A DNA stretch of 64,000 bases from Flavobacterium marginilacus (lineage in GTDB: Bacteria; Bacteroidota; Bacteroidia; Flavobacteriales; Flavobacteriaceae). Positions within the stretch are counted from its first letter, which is position 1. Each line of letters begins with the position of its first letter. The translations under genes were made by a program, and so were the position numbers. Shown piece after piece: positions 27,165-37,059 of the stretch. A model generated the notes under the pieces. That model did no database searches, had not been told where the DNA came from, and was given only the letters and a program-made list of their open reading frames with translations. The stretch spans positions 620,001 through 684,000 of the forward strand of contig NZ_CP113975.1 of NCBI RefSeq assembly GCF_026870155.1, given 5' to 3'.

Positions 27165-30100
27165 ATGAAAATTAAAGCTGTTTTACTGTTTTGCCTGTTT
27201 TTTATTATGCTTTCGACAGTCTTTTTTGGACAGGAAAAAGGCGAAAAGAAAACTGCACCGCGCAAAATTCATTATGTGCCGGATGGTGATGGCTTTCTAT
27301 TAAAAAATGGCAGCCGAAAATTCAATCGTGCTTTGTATGGCTCTAATACTGCTTTCAGAGTGGAAACTGGCGATTTACCGGAATTTGCTATGTATATGCC
27401 CGGCATGGGAGGCAATTTAAAGTTGGGGTTATCCAATGGAAAGAGCAGTAAATGGATTACCGAAGCCAGTTCCATTTCTGCGCGTTATGCCAATGGAAAA
27501 ATGTACTATGAAATTCAGGATGCTGTTTTAGGCAGAGGAAAACTGAAACTTGAAATCGCTGCACTGAAAGATGAAGAAGGTCTTGTATTGAAAGTTTCTG
27601 GTTTGGATATTGATAAAAAGGCTTCTTTAATCTGGGCTTTTGGCGGAGCCAGTGGCAGAAAATTTAGCCGTGACGGTGATATCGGAGCCGATCCGGAATC
27701 TGGTTTTTACTTAAAACCCGAGTATTGTACCAATAATCAATACACGATAAATAAGGATTCTTTTGTATTGGAATATGGTTCCGAAGTGAATAAACAAAAG
27801 GCAGGAAATGATAAAAGCCTGCTGGGAATGTTTCCGTCATCTGAAGTTCATTTAGCGAATGCAGAAAAGCAAAATTCACCTTTAGAATTATTTGCATCCG
27901 CTCCTGACAAACAAAATCTGATTGTGGGTAAAATCAGTTCAATTTCAAAAACAGATTTATATTGGTCGCTGAATGCTGATGCAAAATCTAAAATAAATAA
28001 TCAAACCGATTTGGCCAGGCTGTTTACCAAAACATCACAGGATATGAAGGAATTAGCAAGCCGGGTAAAAGTAACAACACCCGATCCTTATATAAATACG
28101 TTAGGTTCGGCACTAGCCATTGCAGCTGATGGAATTTGGGAAAGTCCCGCTTATCTGCATGGTGCGGTGGCTTGGCGTATGCACTTAAATGCTTGGCGCG
28201 GCGCCTATACAGCCGATCCTCTGGGCTGGCACGACAGAGCAAAAACTCATTTTACAAGTTACAGCCATTCGCAGGTTACACAGCCTTTATCTGGTCCTGT
28301 CGTTTTTGATGCCGAACGGAATATGGCGCGTCAAAAAGAAGAAATGGGAACATCGATGTTCAGCAGCGGTTACATCAGCCGTAAGCCGGATAATAATACA
28401 ATTGCCCATCATTACGATATGAATCTGGTTTTCTTTGATCAGATGCTGCGTCATTTTAAATGGACAGGAGATACCGAATTCATGAAAGAAATGTGGCCTG
28501 TTCTACAAAGACATCTCGATTGGGAAAAACGAAATTTCGATGTGGATAATGACGGTTTATATGATTCGTATGCATCCATTTGGGCAAGTGATGCCCTGCA
28601 GTACAGTGGCGGAGGCGTGATTCATTCGTCAGCATATAATTATTATTCGAATAAAACTGCAGCAACAATTGCATCCGCTTTACAGCAAAATCCAAATTCA
28701 TTTACAAGCGAAGCAGACAAAATTGCCAAAGCCACAGCCAATAAATTATGGCTTCCCGAGAAAGGTATTTTTGCCGAATATAAAGACGCCATGGGCAGGC
28801 AGTTATTGCACGAAACTCCGGGAATATGGAGCATTTACCACACTATCGATTCCGAATTAGCAGATCCTTTTCAGAATTATCAGATGCTTCGCTATGTTGA
28901 CACCCAGATTCCGCATATCCCGATTCAGGCAGAAGGTTTGGATAAAAATGATTTGTATGTTATTGGAACAACCAATTGGCAGCCGTATACCTGGTCAATC
29001 AATAATGTGGCTTTGGCAGAACAATTACACACTTCGCTGGCGTACTGGCAGGGAGGCAATTCTGAAAAAGCGTTTAAAATGTGGGAAAGCGCCTTGGTAG
29101 AAAGCATGTACTTAAGTCCTTCACCGGGCGGGTTTGAACAATTGATGCATCAAGATGCAATACGCGGCGAATTGTACCGTGATTTTGCCGATCCAATCGG
29201 AATGGCATCGAGAACATTAGTCGAAGGACTTTTTGGAATTCAGCCGGATGCATTGGCGCATCAGCTCACCATTAAACCCGGATTTCCAGAAAAATGGGAT
29301 TCGGCTTCATTAGAAATTCCTGATATTTCTTTTTCTTTCAAAAGAGAAAAAAATACCGATTCTTATGAAATTACGAATCGTTTAGCGTCAAAAATGGATT
29401 TGAAATTCATTGTGAATAGTGCTTTTGAAAAAATAAACAGCGTAACCATTAATGGAAATAAAGCCAATTATACCATTACAAAAAACGGAATAGGCAAACC
29501 TGAAATTATAATTGAAACACCATTTTCCGAAAAATATAGCATTGTAATAAATTGGGATACTAAGGCTTTAGAAGAAATAAAAACAAAAGAAATTTTCAAT
29601 CCGAAAGACGCTTTTGTATTGGGAACTAAAAATGCCAAAATCATTGAAGTTTATGATCCGCAAAAGGTTTTAAGTTCCATTTCTAAAACAGAAAACAAAG
29701 TTACCGGTATTGTAAACAGCATTGGAGATAAAACACTTTTTGTACAGTTGCAGCAAGGCGAAATGATTTGGTGGAAACCTGTCGCTGTTAACTGCAAACC
29801 AAGATTTGAAGTTACTGTAAAAGAAGTAAATTCGAATGATTTACTGCTTTTTGTTCAGAATAATTCAAATAAAACCGGCGATGGAAATATGCTTTTTAAT
29901 TCGCTTGGAAATGAAATTCAGCAGGCAGTTTCAATTAAAGCCAGCAGCACTGAAACTATTTCAATTCCATTAAAAAATCTGATTACAGGAACTAATAATT
30001 TCCAATTGAAAACTGCTGATGGCGAAGTTTATCCATTTTCATTTATCAGCTGGGACATTCCTGAAAACAAAACTTTAAAGGCAGAAACAGTTTCATTAGC

Positions 30101-30800
30101 TCCTTTTTTTAATGCTAAAGTGACGGATATTTTTAAACAAAAATATGAATCACCTCGTCCAAAAACGCCTACGCTGCAACTGCCTTTGCAGGGAATTGGG
30201 AACTGGTGTTATCCGATGATTAATCCAGAAATTGATGATTCCGGTCTGCGTGCTAAAGCCAAAGCAACAGAGAAAATTACGACTCCGGAAGGAATCGTTT
30301 TTGAAACACCATCGGATGCTGCTAAAAATAATATTGTATTTACATCGATGTGGGACAATTATCCTGAAAAGACTGTAATTCCGCTAAAAGGAAAAGCCTC
30401 ACATTTGTATCTGATGCTGGCAGGTTCTACTAATCCAATGCAGAGCCGAATGACAAATGGAAAAGTAATCGTTAATTATACCGATGATTCTTCGGAAGAA
30501 TTGGAACTGAAAAATCCGGAGAACTGGTGGCCAATTGAGCAGGATTATTTTGTTGACGGACTGGCTTTTACTACCAATGCCCCGAAACCACCGCGCGTTT
30601 ATCTGAAGTCAGGAATTATTTCCCGCACTTTCAACGATTATAAAGCCATAAAAGGATTTGCTAATAATGGTATTGACGGCGGGGCAGGAACCATTTTGGA
30701 TCTTCCTTTGAATACATCTAAAACACTGAAAAGTTTTTCTATACAAACCATTGCCAATGATGTAGTTATTGGCCTGATGAGCGCGACATTAATTAGATAA
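27165..30800 (+). CDS. Giant DUF4450 protein, probable (alpha/alpha)6 glycoside hydrolase
   Basis: 1211 residues with a signal peptide (about 1-22). The N-terminal part (about 30-300) resembles DUF4450, beginning KIHYVPDGDGFLLKNGSRKFNRALYG. Residues about 310-700 have six-hairpin barrel features: WRMHLNAWRGAYTADPLGWHDRA, RHLDWEKRNFDVDNDGLYDSY, WLPEKGIFAEYKD and a late ESMYLSPSPGGFEQLMHQDA. A beta-rich C-terminal third follows. Such architecture is typical of GH clans with (alpha/alpha)6 barrels. No GH78 or GH106 rhamnosidase is recognised in the window, so this protein could supply that activity (speculative). It starts the plus-strand block that continues to GH88 at 38274. Confidence 0.65.
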   Translation: MKIKAVLLFCLFFIMLSTVFFGQEKGEKKTAPRKIHYVPDGDGFLLKNGSRKFNRALYGSNTAFRVETGDLPEFAMYMPGMGGNLKLGLSNGKSSKWITEASSISARYANGKMYYEIQDAVLGRGKLKLEIAALKDEEGLVLKVSGLDIDKKASLIWAFGGASGRKFSRDGDIGADPESGFYLKPEYCTNNQYTINKDSFVLEYGSEVNKQKAGNDKSLLGMFPSSEVHLANAEKQNSPLELFASAPDKQNLIVGKISSISKTDLYWSLNADAKSKINNQTDLARLFTKTSQDMKELASRVKVTTPDPYINTLGSALAIAADGIWESPAYLHGAVAWRMHLNAWRGAYTADPLGWHDRAKTHFTSYSHSQVTQPLSGPVVFDAERNMARQKEEMGTSMFSSGYISRKPDNNTIAHHYDMNLVFFDQMLRHFKWTGDTEFMKEMWPVLQRHLDWEKRNFDVDNDGLYDSYASIWASDALQYSGGGVIHSSAYNYYSNKTAATIASALQQNPNSFTSEADKIAKATANKLWLPEKGIFAEYKDAMGRQLLHETPGIWSIYHTIDSELADPFQNYQMLRYVDTQIPHIPIQAEGLDKNDLYVIGTTNWQPYTWSINNVALAEQLHTSLAYWQGGNSEKAFKMWESALVESMYLSPSPGGFEQLMHQDAIRGELYRDFADPIGMASRTLVEGLFGIQPDALAHQLTIKPGFPEKWDSASLEIPDISFSFKREKNTDSYEITNRLASKMDLKFIVNSAFEKINSVTINGNKANYTITKNGIGKPEIIIETPFSEKYSIVINWDTKALEEIKTKEIFNPKDAFVLGTKNAKIIEVYDPQKVLSSISKTENKVTGIVNSIGDKTLFVQLQQGEMIWWKPVAVNCKPRFEVTVKEVNSNDLLLFVQNNSNKTGDGNMLFNSLGNEIQQAVSIKASSTETISIPLKNLITGTNNFQLKTADGEVYPFSFISWDIPENKTLKAETVSLAPFFNAKVTDIFKQKYESPRPKTPTLQLPLQGIGNWCYPMINPEIDDSGLRAKAKATEKITTPEGIVFETPSDAAKNNIVFTSMWDNYPEKTVIPLKGKASHLYLMLAGSTNPMQSRMTNGKVIVNYTDDSSEELELKNPENWWPIEQDYFVDGLAFTTNAPKPPRVYLKSGIISRTFNDYKAIKGFANNGIDGGAGTILDLPLNTSKTLKSFSIQTIANDVVIGLMSATLIR

Positions 30801-30884
30801 ATTAAATAAAAAAGAAATACACGGATTTAAAAAAAAACTGCTGAATCTGCGAAATCTGCGTGCTATTTTAAAAATAAAAAAGTT

Positions 30885-33080
30885 ATGAAAAAATATTCGA
30901 TTATTTACATTTTATTGTTTTCTGTTGGGATGATCGCTCAAGAAAAAATTGACCGTAAGGCAGTGGTAACGAGACACGATGTCAAAATTTCACAAATCGA
31001 TACTCTGGCTTCACTGAGTGTTGGAAACGGAAAATTTGCCTATACTGCTGATGTAACAGGAATGCAGACTTTTCCAGAAAAATATCAAAGGGGAATTCCA
31101 TTAGGAACTCAGGCTGAATGGGGCTGGGACAGTTATAAAAATGTAAACGGATATAAGTTTTCGGAAACTTTGAAAGAGGTCGATCAGTACGGAAGAAAAG
31201 TTTCGTATTCGACACAGATTAAAGAACCTGCACACAAAAAAGAAGCTGTCGAATGGTTTCGTCAGAATCCGCATTTACTGCAGTTGGGAAATATTGGTTT
31301 TGAAATCACCAAAAAAGACGGCAGTTTAGTTCAGCCAGATGACATCAAAGCGATCAATCAGAAACTGAATTTATGGACAGGAAAAATTGAAAGTTATTTT
31401 GAAATCGAAGGGACTTCGGTAAAAGTAATTACAGCCTGCGATCAGAAAAAAGATGCTTTGGGTTTTAAAGTTGAATCGGATTTAATCAAACAAGGCCGTT
31501 TGAAAATTCGTGTCCGCATCCCGTTTCCAACAGGACTCTGGGGCGATATGGGGACAAAATGGGAAGAAAAACAAGAGGTAAATAATTCGGCGGTTGCTAT
31601 TGCAGGAACTGATATGGGGGAAAAATGGGGGGGAAAACAGGATTATAAAAGCAATCTGAAAATCAAAAACAAATCGGAAGCCACTATTACTCACTTGATG
31701 GACAGCATTTCGTATGATATTAATCTGAAATGGAAAGGAACAGCATCAGTGAAAGAAAAAGCAAAACATTATTTTTTACTGGAGCCATCAAACAGCAGCA
31801 GTTTAGAATTGAGCTGTTCGTTTATTCAGACCGAGAAAAATAAAGAATCCATTCCAGATTTTACAGCTATTGAAAAAAGCAGTATTGCCGGCTGGGAAAA
31901 ATTTTGGACAAGCGGTGCCGCAGTTGATTTTTCAGGAAGCACCGATAAACGCGCTAATGAATTGGAGCGCAGAATTGTACTTTCGCAATACCTGACCAAA
32001 ATACAATGTGCCGGTTCTCTGCCTCCGCAGGAAACAGGACTGACTTACAACAGCTGGTACGGAAAACCGCACTTAGAAATGCACTGGTGGCACGGCGTTC
32101 ATTTCGCGCTTTGGAACAGACCGGAATATTTAGAGAACACCTTAGGCTGGTACCAAAACGCTTTTGACAAAGCCAAAAAAATAGCGCAGAGGCAAGGTTT
32201 CGAAGGAGCAAGATGGCAGAAAATGACCGATCCTGACGGCAACGAAACTCCGTCGTCTGTGGGAGCATTTTTGATTTGGCAGCAGCCTCATTTTATTACT
32301 TATGCTGAGTTATTGTATCAATCATCTCAATCAGAAGCTACTTTGAAAAAATACAGCGAACGTGTTTTTGCTACTGCTGATTTTATGGCTTCGTTTGTTT
32401 TTTATGACAAAGAAAAAAAGCGTTATATGTTAGGGCCAGGAGTAATTCCGGCACAGGAGCGTTTTGTAGCGATGCAGACTTTTAACCCAACTTACGAATT
32501 GGCGTATTGGAACTGGGGATTGAAAACAGCTATTGCATGGAAAAAGAAAATGAATCAGCCTGTTCCTGAAAAATGGGAAGCGGTACTAAAAGATTTGTCA
32601 CCGCTTGCTGTTCAAAACAATGTGTATCTGGCGGCTGAAAGTGCTCCCGATTCGTATACTAATCCAGAATTCAAAACAGATCATCCATCGGTTTTGGGAA
32701 CTTTCGGGATGCTCCCTGAAACGTCTTTATTGGATAAAAAAATAATGAAAAACACCTTCGATCTGATTTGGGATACCTGGTCCTGGCAAAAAACGTGGGG
32801 ATGGGATTTCCCTATGACCGCTATGTCAGCAGCTCGTTTAGGACTTCCTGAAAAAGCAATTGACGCTTTATTTATGAATGTAACTACCAATACGTATCTA
32901 AAAAACGGACACAATTATCAGTCAGAAAGACTGACGCTTTATCTTCCAGGAAATGGAGGATTACTGACGGCTATTGCCATGATGTGCGGAGGCTGGGAAG
33001 GTACGACCGAAGCGAATCCGGGATTTCCGAAAGACGGTTCTTGGAAAGTAAAAAGTGAAGGTTTTCAGAAAATGTTTTAA
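30885..33080 (+). CDS. Unclassified (alpha/alpha)6-barrel glycosidase (GH65/GH95-like architecture)
   Basis: 731 residues with a signal peptide (about 1-18). An N-terminal beta-domain (about 30-290; DTLASLSVGNGKFAYTADVTG) precedes a helical barrel with LTYNSWYGKPHLEMHWWHGVHFALWNRPEYLE (about 390), FEGARWQKMTDPDGNE, FNPTYELAYWNWGLKTA and WSWQKTWGWDFPMTAMSA. The beta-domain plus barrel order and WWHGVHF-type motifs resemble the GH65/GH95 group. The family is not certain. It lies 84 bp after the DUF4450 gene and 106 bp before PL11, consistent with shared action on rhamnogalacturonan oligomers. Confidence 0.65.
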   Translation: MKKYSIIYILLFSVGMIAQEKIDRKAVVTRHDVKISQIDTLASLSVGNGKFAYTADVTGMQTFPEKYQRGIPLGTQAEWGWDSYKNVNGYKFSETLKEVDQYGRKVSYSTQIKEPAHKKEAVEWFRQNPHLLQLGNIGFEITKKDGSLVQPDDIKAINQKLNLWTGKIESYFEIEGTSVKVITACDQKKDALGFKVESDLIKQGRLKIRVRIPFPTGLWGDMGTKWEEKQEVNNSAVAIAGTDMGEKWGGKQDYKSNLKIKNKSEATITHLMDSISYDINLKWKGTASVKEKAKHYFLLEPSNSSSLELSCSFIQTEKNKESIPDFTAIEKSSIAGWEKFWTSGAAVDFSGSTDKRANELERRIVLSQYLTKIQCAGSLPPQETGLTYNSWYGKPHLEMHWWHGVHFALWNRPEYLENTLGWYQNAFDKAKKIAQRQGFEGARWQKMTDPDGNETPSSVGAFLIWQQPHFITYAELLYQSSQSEATLKKYSERVFATADFMASFVFYDKEKKRYMLGPGVIPAQERFVAMQTFNPTYELAYWNWGLKTAIAWKKKMNQPVPEKWEAVLKDLSPLAVQNNVYLAAESAPDSYTNPEFKTDHPSVLGTFGMLPETSLLDKKIMKNTFDLIWDTWSWQKTWGWDFPMTAMSAARLGLPEKAIDALFMNVTTNTYLKNGHNYQSERLTLYLPGNGGLLTAIAMMCGGWEGTTEANPGFPKDGSWKVKSEGFQKMF

Positions 33081-33186
33081 ACCATCCATTCAATAAACAG
33101 TCTAGTATAAAAGATTGTCTTTCTATGGAAGGAGAAATTTCACTACAATAAATTTTCTTATACTAATTCGTTTTAAAAGATAAAAT

Positions 33187-35046
33187 ATGTCAAAAGTTAA
33201 GCCGCTAAAATGGAATCTATTGTTGTTTCTAATTGGGTTTTCTGTTTTTGGTCAGAGACAGATGGAAAATTTAGACAGAGGGATTATTTCCATTAATCAA
33301 AATGGAAAATTCTTTATCAGCTGGCGGGTTTTGGGAACAGATCCTGACGATTTAGCTTTTAATTTATATAGAAAAAGTGAAATAGGAAATGCCATTCTGC
33401 TTAATGAAAAACCAATTACCGGAGCCGCCAATTTCATCGATGAAACTGCAAAGGCAAATGAAAATAATACCTGGTTTGTAAAAACGGTTGTAAATGGTAA
33501 AGAAAAAGAAGAAAAAGGAAGTTTTACTATTACAGCCAATGCAGCAGTAAAAGATTATCTGTCTATTCCGCTGAAAGCGATAAACGGATATACTGCCAAT
33601 GATATTTCGGTGGGTGATCTGAATGGTGACGGGCAATATGAATTAGTAGTGCACATGACGGGAGTCGGACATGATAATTCGCATAAAGGTTTGACAGATC
33701 CGGTTGTTCTGCAGGCTTATACGCTTGAAGGCAGATTTTTATGGGAAATAAATCTGGGTAAAAACATTAGAGAAGGAGCACATTACACTCAGTTTATGGT
33801 ATACGATTTAGATGGTGACGGTATCGCCGAAATTGTCTGCAAAACCGCCGATGGATCTGTAGACGGAACTGGTAAAGTAATTGGCGATGCATCAAAAGAC
33901 TGGAGAGATACTGACGAGAAGTCTGGAACTTTTGGTAAAATTTTAAAGGGGCCGGAATATCTTACTGTTTTTGACGGAAGAACAGGAAGTGCGGTTACAA
34001 CCGTAGATTACATTGCCGAAAGAGGAGATATTGGCGCTTGGGGAGGCAGAGGCGGTAACGGAGGAAATGATGCCAGTGGTAACAGAGTTGACCGTTTTAC
34101 GGCTTGTGTGGCTTATTTGGACGGCGTTCATCCGAGTGTGGTAATGTGCCGAGGGTATTATGGAAGAATAGTTTTGGCAGCATGGGATTTTAAAGATAAG
34201 AAATTAACTTCACGATGGGTTTTTGATACCAAAGACGGTAAAAGTCCTTATTCCGGAATGGGTAATCACGGACTTTCAGTTGCCGATGTAGATGCGGACG
34301 GGAAAGATGAAATTATTTATGGTTCGATGTGTGTCGATGATAATGGCAAAGGATTGTATACAACGGGCTATCGTCACGGAGATGCTTTGCATGTGAGTGA
34401 TTTGGATCCAGAAATTCCAGGTTTGGAAGTCTTTGGTGTTCATGAAATTGAAGAAGGAACAAAAGGTCCAGGTGTTGCTCTTTTTTCGGCAGCAAACGGG
34501 AAAACATTATTTACAGCCATGAATGATGAAGATGTAGGCAGAGGTGTAGCGGATAATATTGACAATACCAGAGCTGGAGCTCAAATGTGGTGGTCTGGTT
34601 CTAAATTTTTGTATGACATAAAAGGAAATGAAATTGGGGAATCTCCAAGAGCTGCTAATTTTTTAATTTATTGGGATGGGGATGCTTCCCGTGAACTTCT
34701 CAACTCTAATTATATTGACAAATACGGAAAAGGAAGATTATTTACAGCCGAAGGTGCACAATCCAATAATGGAACGAAATCGACTCCTGGTTTGTCAGCT
34801 GATATTTTAGGTGATTGGAGAGAAGAATTAATTTTGCGAAGCACTGATAATACTGAATTAAGAATCTACAGCACTACAATTCCAACGGATATCAGGCAGT
34901 ATACTTTAATGCACGATCCGCAATACCGTTTAAGCATTGCCTGGCAGAATGTAGGCTACAATCAGCCGCCACATGCTAGTTTTTATATGGGCAAAGGAAT
35001 GAAACCTGCTCCGAAACCTGATATCGTTTTGGTAAAAACACATTAA
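33187..35046 (+). CDS. PL11 rhamnogalacturonan lyase
   Basis: 619 residues with a signal peptide ending near VFGQ. It has the family-11 eight-bladed propeller: N-terminal MENLDRGIISINQNGKFFISWR, repeated calcium-binding DLNGDGQYELV, DLDGDGIAEIVCKTADG and DVDADGKDEIIYGS segments, and the C-terminal YNQPPHASFYMGKG. PL11 cleaves the Rha-GalA backbone of rhamnogalacturonan-I by beta-elimination, leaving unsaturated galacturonyl ends for GH105. This gene gives the strongest clue to the substrate of the locus. It is followed by a strong terminator. Confidence 0.95.
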   Translation: MSKVKPLKWNLLLFLIGFSVFGQRQMENLDRGIISINQNGKFFISWRVLGTDPDDLAFNLYRKSEIGNAILLNEKPITGAANFIDETAKANENNTWFVKTVVNGKEKEEKGSFTITANAAVKDYLSIPLKAINGYTANDISVGDLNGDGQYELVVHMTGVGHDNSHKGLTDPVVLQAYTLEGRFLWEINLGKNIREGAHYTQFMVYDLDGDGIAEIVCKTADGSVDGTGKVIGDASKDWRDTDEKSGTFGKILKGPEYLTVFDGRTGSAVTTVDYIAERGDIGAWGGRGGNGGNDASGNRVDRFTACVAYLDGVHPSVVMCRGYYGRIVLAAWDFKDKKLTSRWVFDTKDGKSPYSGMGNHGLSVADVDADGKDEIIYGSMCVDDNGKGLYTTGYRHGDALHVSDLDPEIPGLEVFGVHEIEEGTKGPGVALFSAANGKTLFTAMNDEDVGRGVADNIDNTRAGAQMWWSGSKFLYDIKGNEIGESPRAANFLIYWDGDASRELLNSNYIDKYGKGRLFTAEGAQSNNGTKSTPGLSADILGDWREELILRSTDNTELRIYSTTIPTDIRQYTLMHDPQYRLSIAWQNVGYNQPPHASFYMGKGMKPAPKPDIVLVKTH

Positions 35047-35070
35047 AAATTAATTTTTTAAGGATTATGG

Positions 35071-35110
35071 AAAAGGCAATTTTACGGCTATGTAAAATTG
35101 CCTTTTTTTT
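35071..35110 (+). terminator. Rho-independent terminator after PL11
   Basis: A 15-bp stem (35071-35085 with 35092-35106) encloses a 6-nt loop and ends in a T run to 35110. A closely similar stem with the GGCAATT core is found at 39897-39939. Confidence 0.9.
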
Positions 35111-35178
35111 GCTTTTAATTTTAAATCTATTAACGCAACTATGTCGCATTTTTAGCATCTAGTAATAAAACTCTGATT

Positions 35179-35559
35179 ATGAAAAAAATACTAGTGTTAA
35201 TTATTTCGATTGCAGTATTCATTAGCTGCTCAAACGATGATGAAGATTCATCTGGATTAAAAATTCGATTGTCCAATGTCAGTCAATTCGATTTTCAAAA
35301 CATTAAGGTAAATACTACCAGTGGAGAGGTAAGCTTCGAGAATTTAAAATCAGGTAAAAAATCGGATTATAAAGTTTTTGCGGCAGCTTATAGATACGCT
35401 TTCGTTGAGCTGGTAATTAATGGAAAAACATATACCCTGCAGCCAATAGATTATGTTGGAGAGACACTTCTTGAACCTGGAAATTATACCTATCAAATTA
35501 ATGCGAATGATTCTCAAAACCAATACGGGAAGCTGACTTTGTCACTGATTAAGGATTAA
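35179..35559 (+). CDS. Small hypothetical lipoprotein
   Basis: 126 residues with a lipobox (FISCSNDDED, Cys about 15) followed by the acidic stretch typical of surface lipoproteins in Bacteroidota. The rest is beta-rich (LKIRLSNVSQFDFQNIKVNT) with no recognised catalytic motif. It stands alone between the PL11 terminator and the regulated promoter of the BNR_4 gene. Confidence 0.65.
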   Translation: MKKILVLIISIAVFISCSNDDEDSSGLKIRLSNVSQFDFQNIKVNTTSGEVSFENLKSGKKSDYKVFAAAYRYAFVELVINGKTYTLQPIDYVGETLLEPGNYTYQINANDSQNQYGKLTLSLIKD

Positions 35560-35650
35560 AACAATCTGTTATTATTATCCTTGAATGAGCTGTTTAAATA
35601 AAAAGACAAACTAAATTCAGCCATTTTTTAAGATAGACTATCTAATAAAA

Positions 35651-35697
35651 TACTGGTAGGTACAGGTCTGTGTTTTTAAATGTTATAATTACATTTG
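35651..35697 (+). promoter_or_regulatory. Promoter of the BNR_4-GH88 operon
   Basis: TACTGGTAGG (35651-35660) and TACAGGTCTG (35661-35670) are imperfect direct repeats with a 10-bp period. A perfect -7 box, TACATTTG (35690-35697), begins 29 bp after the second. The ATG is at 35724. Confidence 0.75.
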
Positions 35698-35723
35698 TTA
35701 GTTAATCACCTAACCAAAAAACC

Positions 35724-37055
35724 ATGGACAAAATTTTAAAAAAACAAACCAATAGTAAAGCTGTTATTTCAAATAGTCTTGTTGTGATGTTGCTTTTGTT
35801 TACATTTTACAGCAATGCGCAGTTAAAAACAGAGGAAAGCGAGATTGGTTTGGGCTGGAGCAATAATTCTGTTAACACTGTAATTTTTAGAAACAGTGCT
35901 TTGACCACTTTTAAAAATTGGCAGTTTACTGCTTATTACAATCCAGACGGGAAAATGGTTTTGGCAAAGCGTAATCTGAGTTCCAAAAAATGGCAGACAG
36001 TAATTACTCCATACGGTGGCAACGTTAAAGATGCTCATAACAGCATAAGTATCGCGGTTGACACTGACGGTTTCCTTCATGTAAGCTGGGATCAGCATGA
36101 TACCCGTCTGCGCTATGCTAAAGGCAAAGCACCTTTTAGTCTGGAATTGAGTGAAGAGCAGCCGATGACTGGCAGTGACGAAGCCAAGGTGACCTATCCC
36201 GAATTTCATAATCTGCCAAACGGAAAGCTTTTATTTTTTTACCGATCTGGAGCTTCGGGCAGAGGAAATTTGATTTTGAAAACATATGATGTGAAAACTC
36301 AGAAATGGAGTCCGCTGCAGAATAATTTTATTGACGGCGAAAATCAGCGCTCTGCTTATTGGCAGATGTTCGTGAGCAAAAAAGGAATTTATATTTCTTG
36401 GGTTTGGCGTGAGAGCTGGGATGTTTCGACTAATCATGATATCTGTTATGCTTTTTCAGCAGATGGCGGGCAGACTTGGGAAAAATCTACCGGCGAAAAA
36501 TACAGTCTGCCAATAACAAAAACCAGCGCAGAAATTGCCTGGAAAGTGCCTGAAAAAAGCAGTTTAATTAATCAGACTTCTATGACAGTGGATATGCAGG
36601 GAAATCCGTATATTGCAGGTTATTGGGATGATAACGGGATTCCTCAGTATAAAGTGGTGTATCTGGATAAGGGAAAATGGAATAAAATGGATACTGATTT
36701 TCACAGCAAACCTTTTACGCTGGGAGGAGGAGGAACAAAAAAAATTCCTATTTCGCGCCCTGAAATTTTGGTTAGCAAGTCAATGCTTTATTTACTTTTT
36801 AGAGATGAGGAAAGAGCAAATAAAATTACTTTGGCTAGCGCCAATTTAGAAAAAAAGCAATGGAAACTTACGGATGTTATCAATTATTCTGTAGGGCAGT
36901 GGGAGCCTAATTTTGATAAAGAATTGTGGAAGGAAAAGTCAGAGCTGCATATTTTTTCTCAAAATGTAAGTCAGGCCGATGGTGAGGGATTGGCAGATAC
37001 AGAACCTCAAGCCGTGCGGGTTATTGAATTAAAAAAAATACCTATAAATAAATAA
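35724..37055 (+). CDS. BNR_4 beta-propeller enzyme (GH145/PL24/PL25/PL27-like)
   Basis: 443 residues with a signal peptide (about 1-31). The sequence fits the BNR_4 propeller: DAHNSISIAVDTDGFLHVSWDQHDTRLRYA (about 100-130, with conserved His residues), FLFFYRSGASGRGNL-like blade and GGGGTKKIPISRPEIL. Propellers of this type include ulvan lyases (PL24/25), GH145 alpha-rhamnosidases acting on Rha-GlcA ends, and PL27 lyases on the same bond. A GH88 gene follows by 4 bp, which favours a lyase producing unsaturated uronate, though a rhamnosidase remains possible. Choosing needs a structure-based check of the catalytic His and Tyr. Confidence 0.75.
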   Translation: MDKILKKQTNSKAVISNSLVVMLLLFTFYSNAQLKTEESEIGLGWSNNSVNTVIFRNSALTTFKNWQFTAYYNPDGKMVLAKRNLSSKKWQTVITPYGGNVKDAHNSISIAVDTDGFLHVSWDQHDTRLRYAKGKAPFSLELSEEQPMTGSDEAKVTYPEFHNLPNGKLLFFYRSGASGRGNLILKTYDVKTQKWSPLQNNFIDGENQRSAYWQMFVSKKGIYISWVWRESWDVSTNHDICYAFSADGGQTWEKSTGEKYSLPITKTSAEIAWKVPEKSSLINQTSMTVDMQGNPYIAGYWDDNGIPQYKVVYLDKGKWNKMDTDFHSKPFTLGGGGTKKIPISRPEILVSKSMLYLLFRDEERANKITLASANLEKKQWKLTDVINYSVGQWEPNFDKELWKEKSELHIFSQNVSQADGEGLADTEPQAVRVIELKKIPINK

Positions 37056-37059
37056 TTAT

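Noticed and set aside
30801..30884. Repetitive-looking AATCTGCGAAATCTGCGTG stretch before the 731-residue glycosidase
   Set aside because: Only a short internal direct repeat in an 84-bp gap; no second copy noticed in the window and no hairpin or -7 box.
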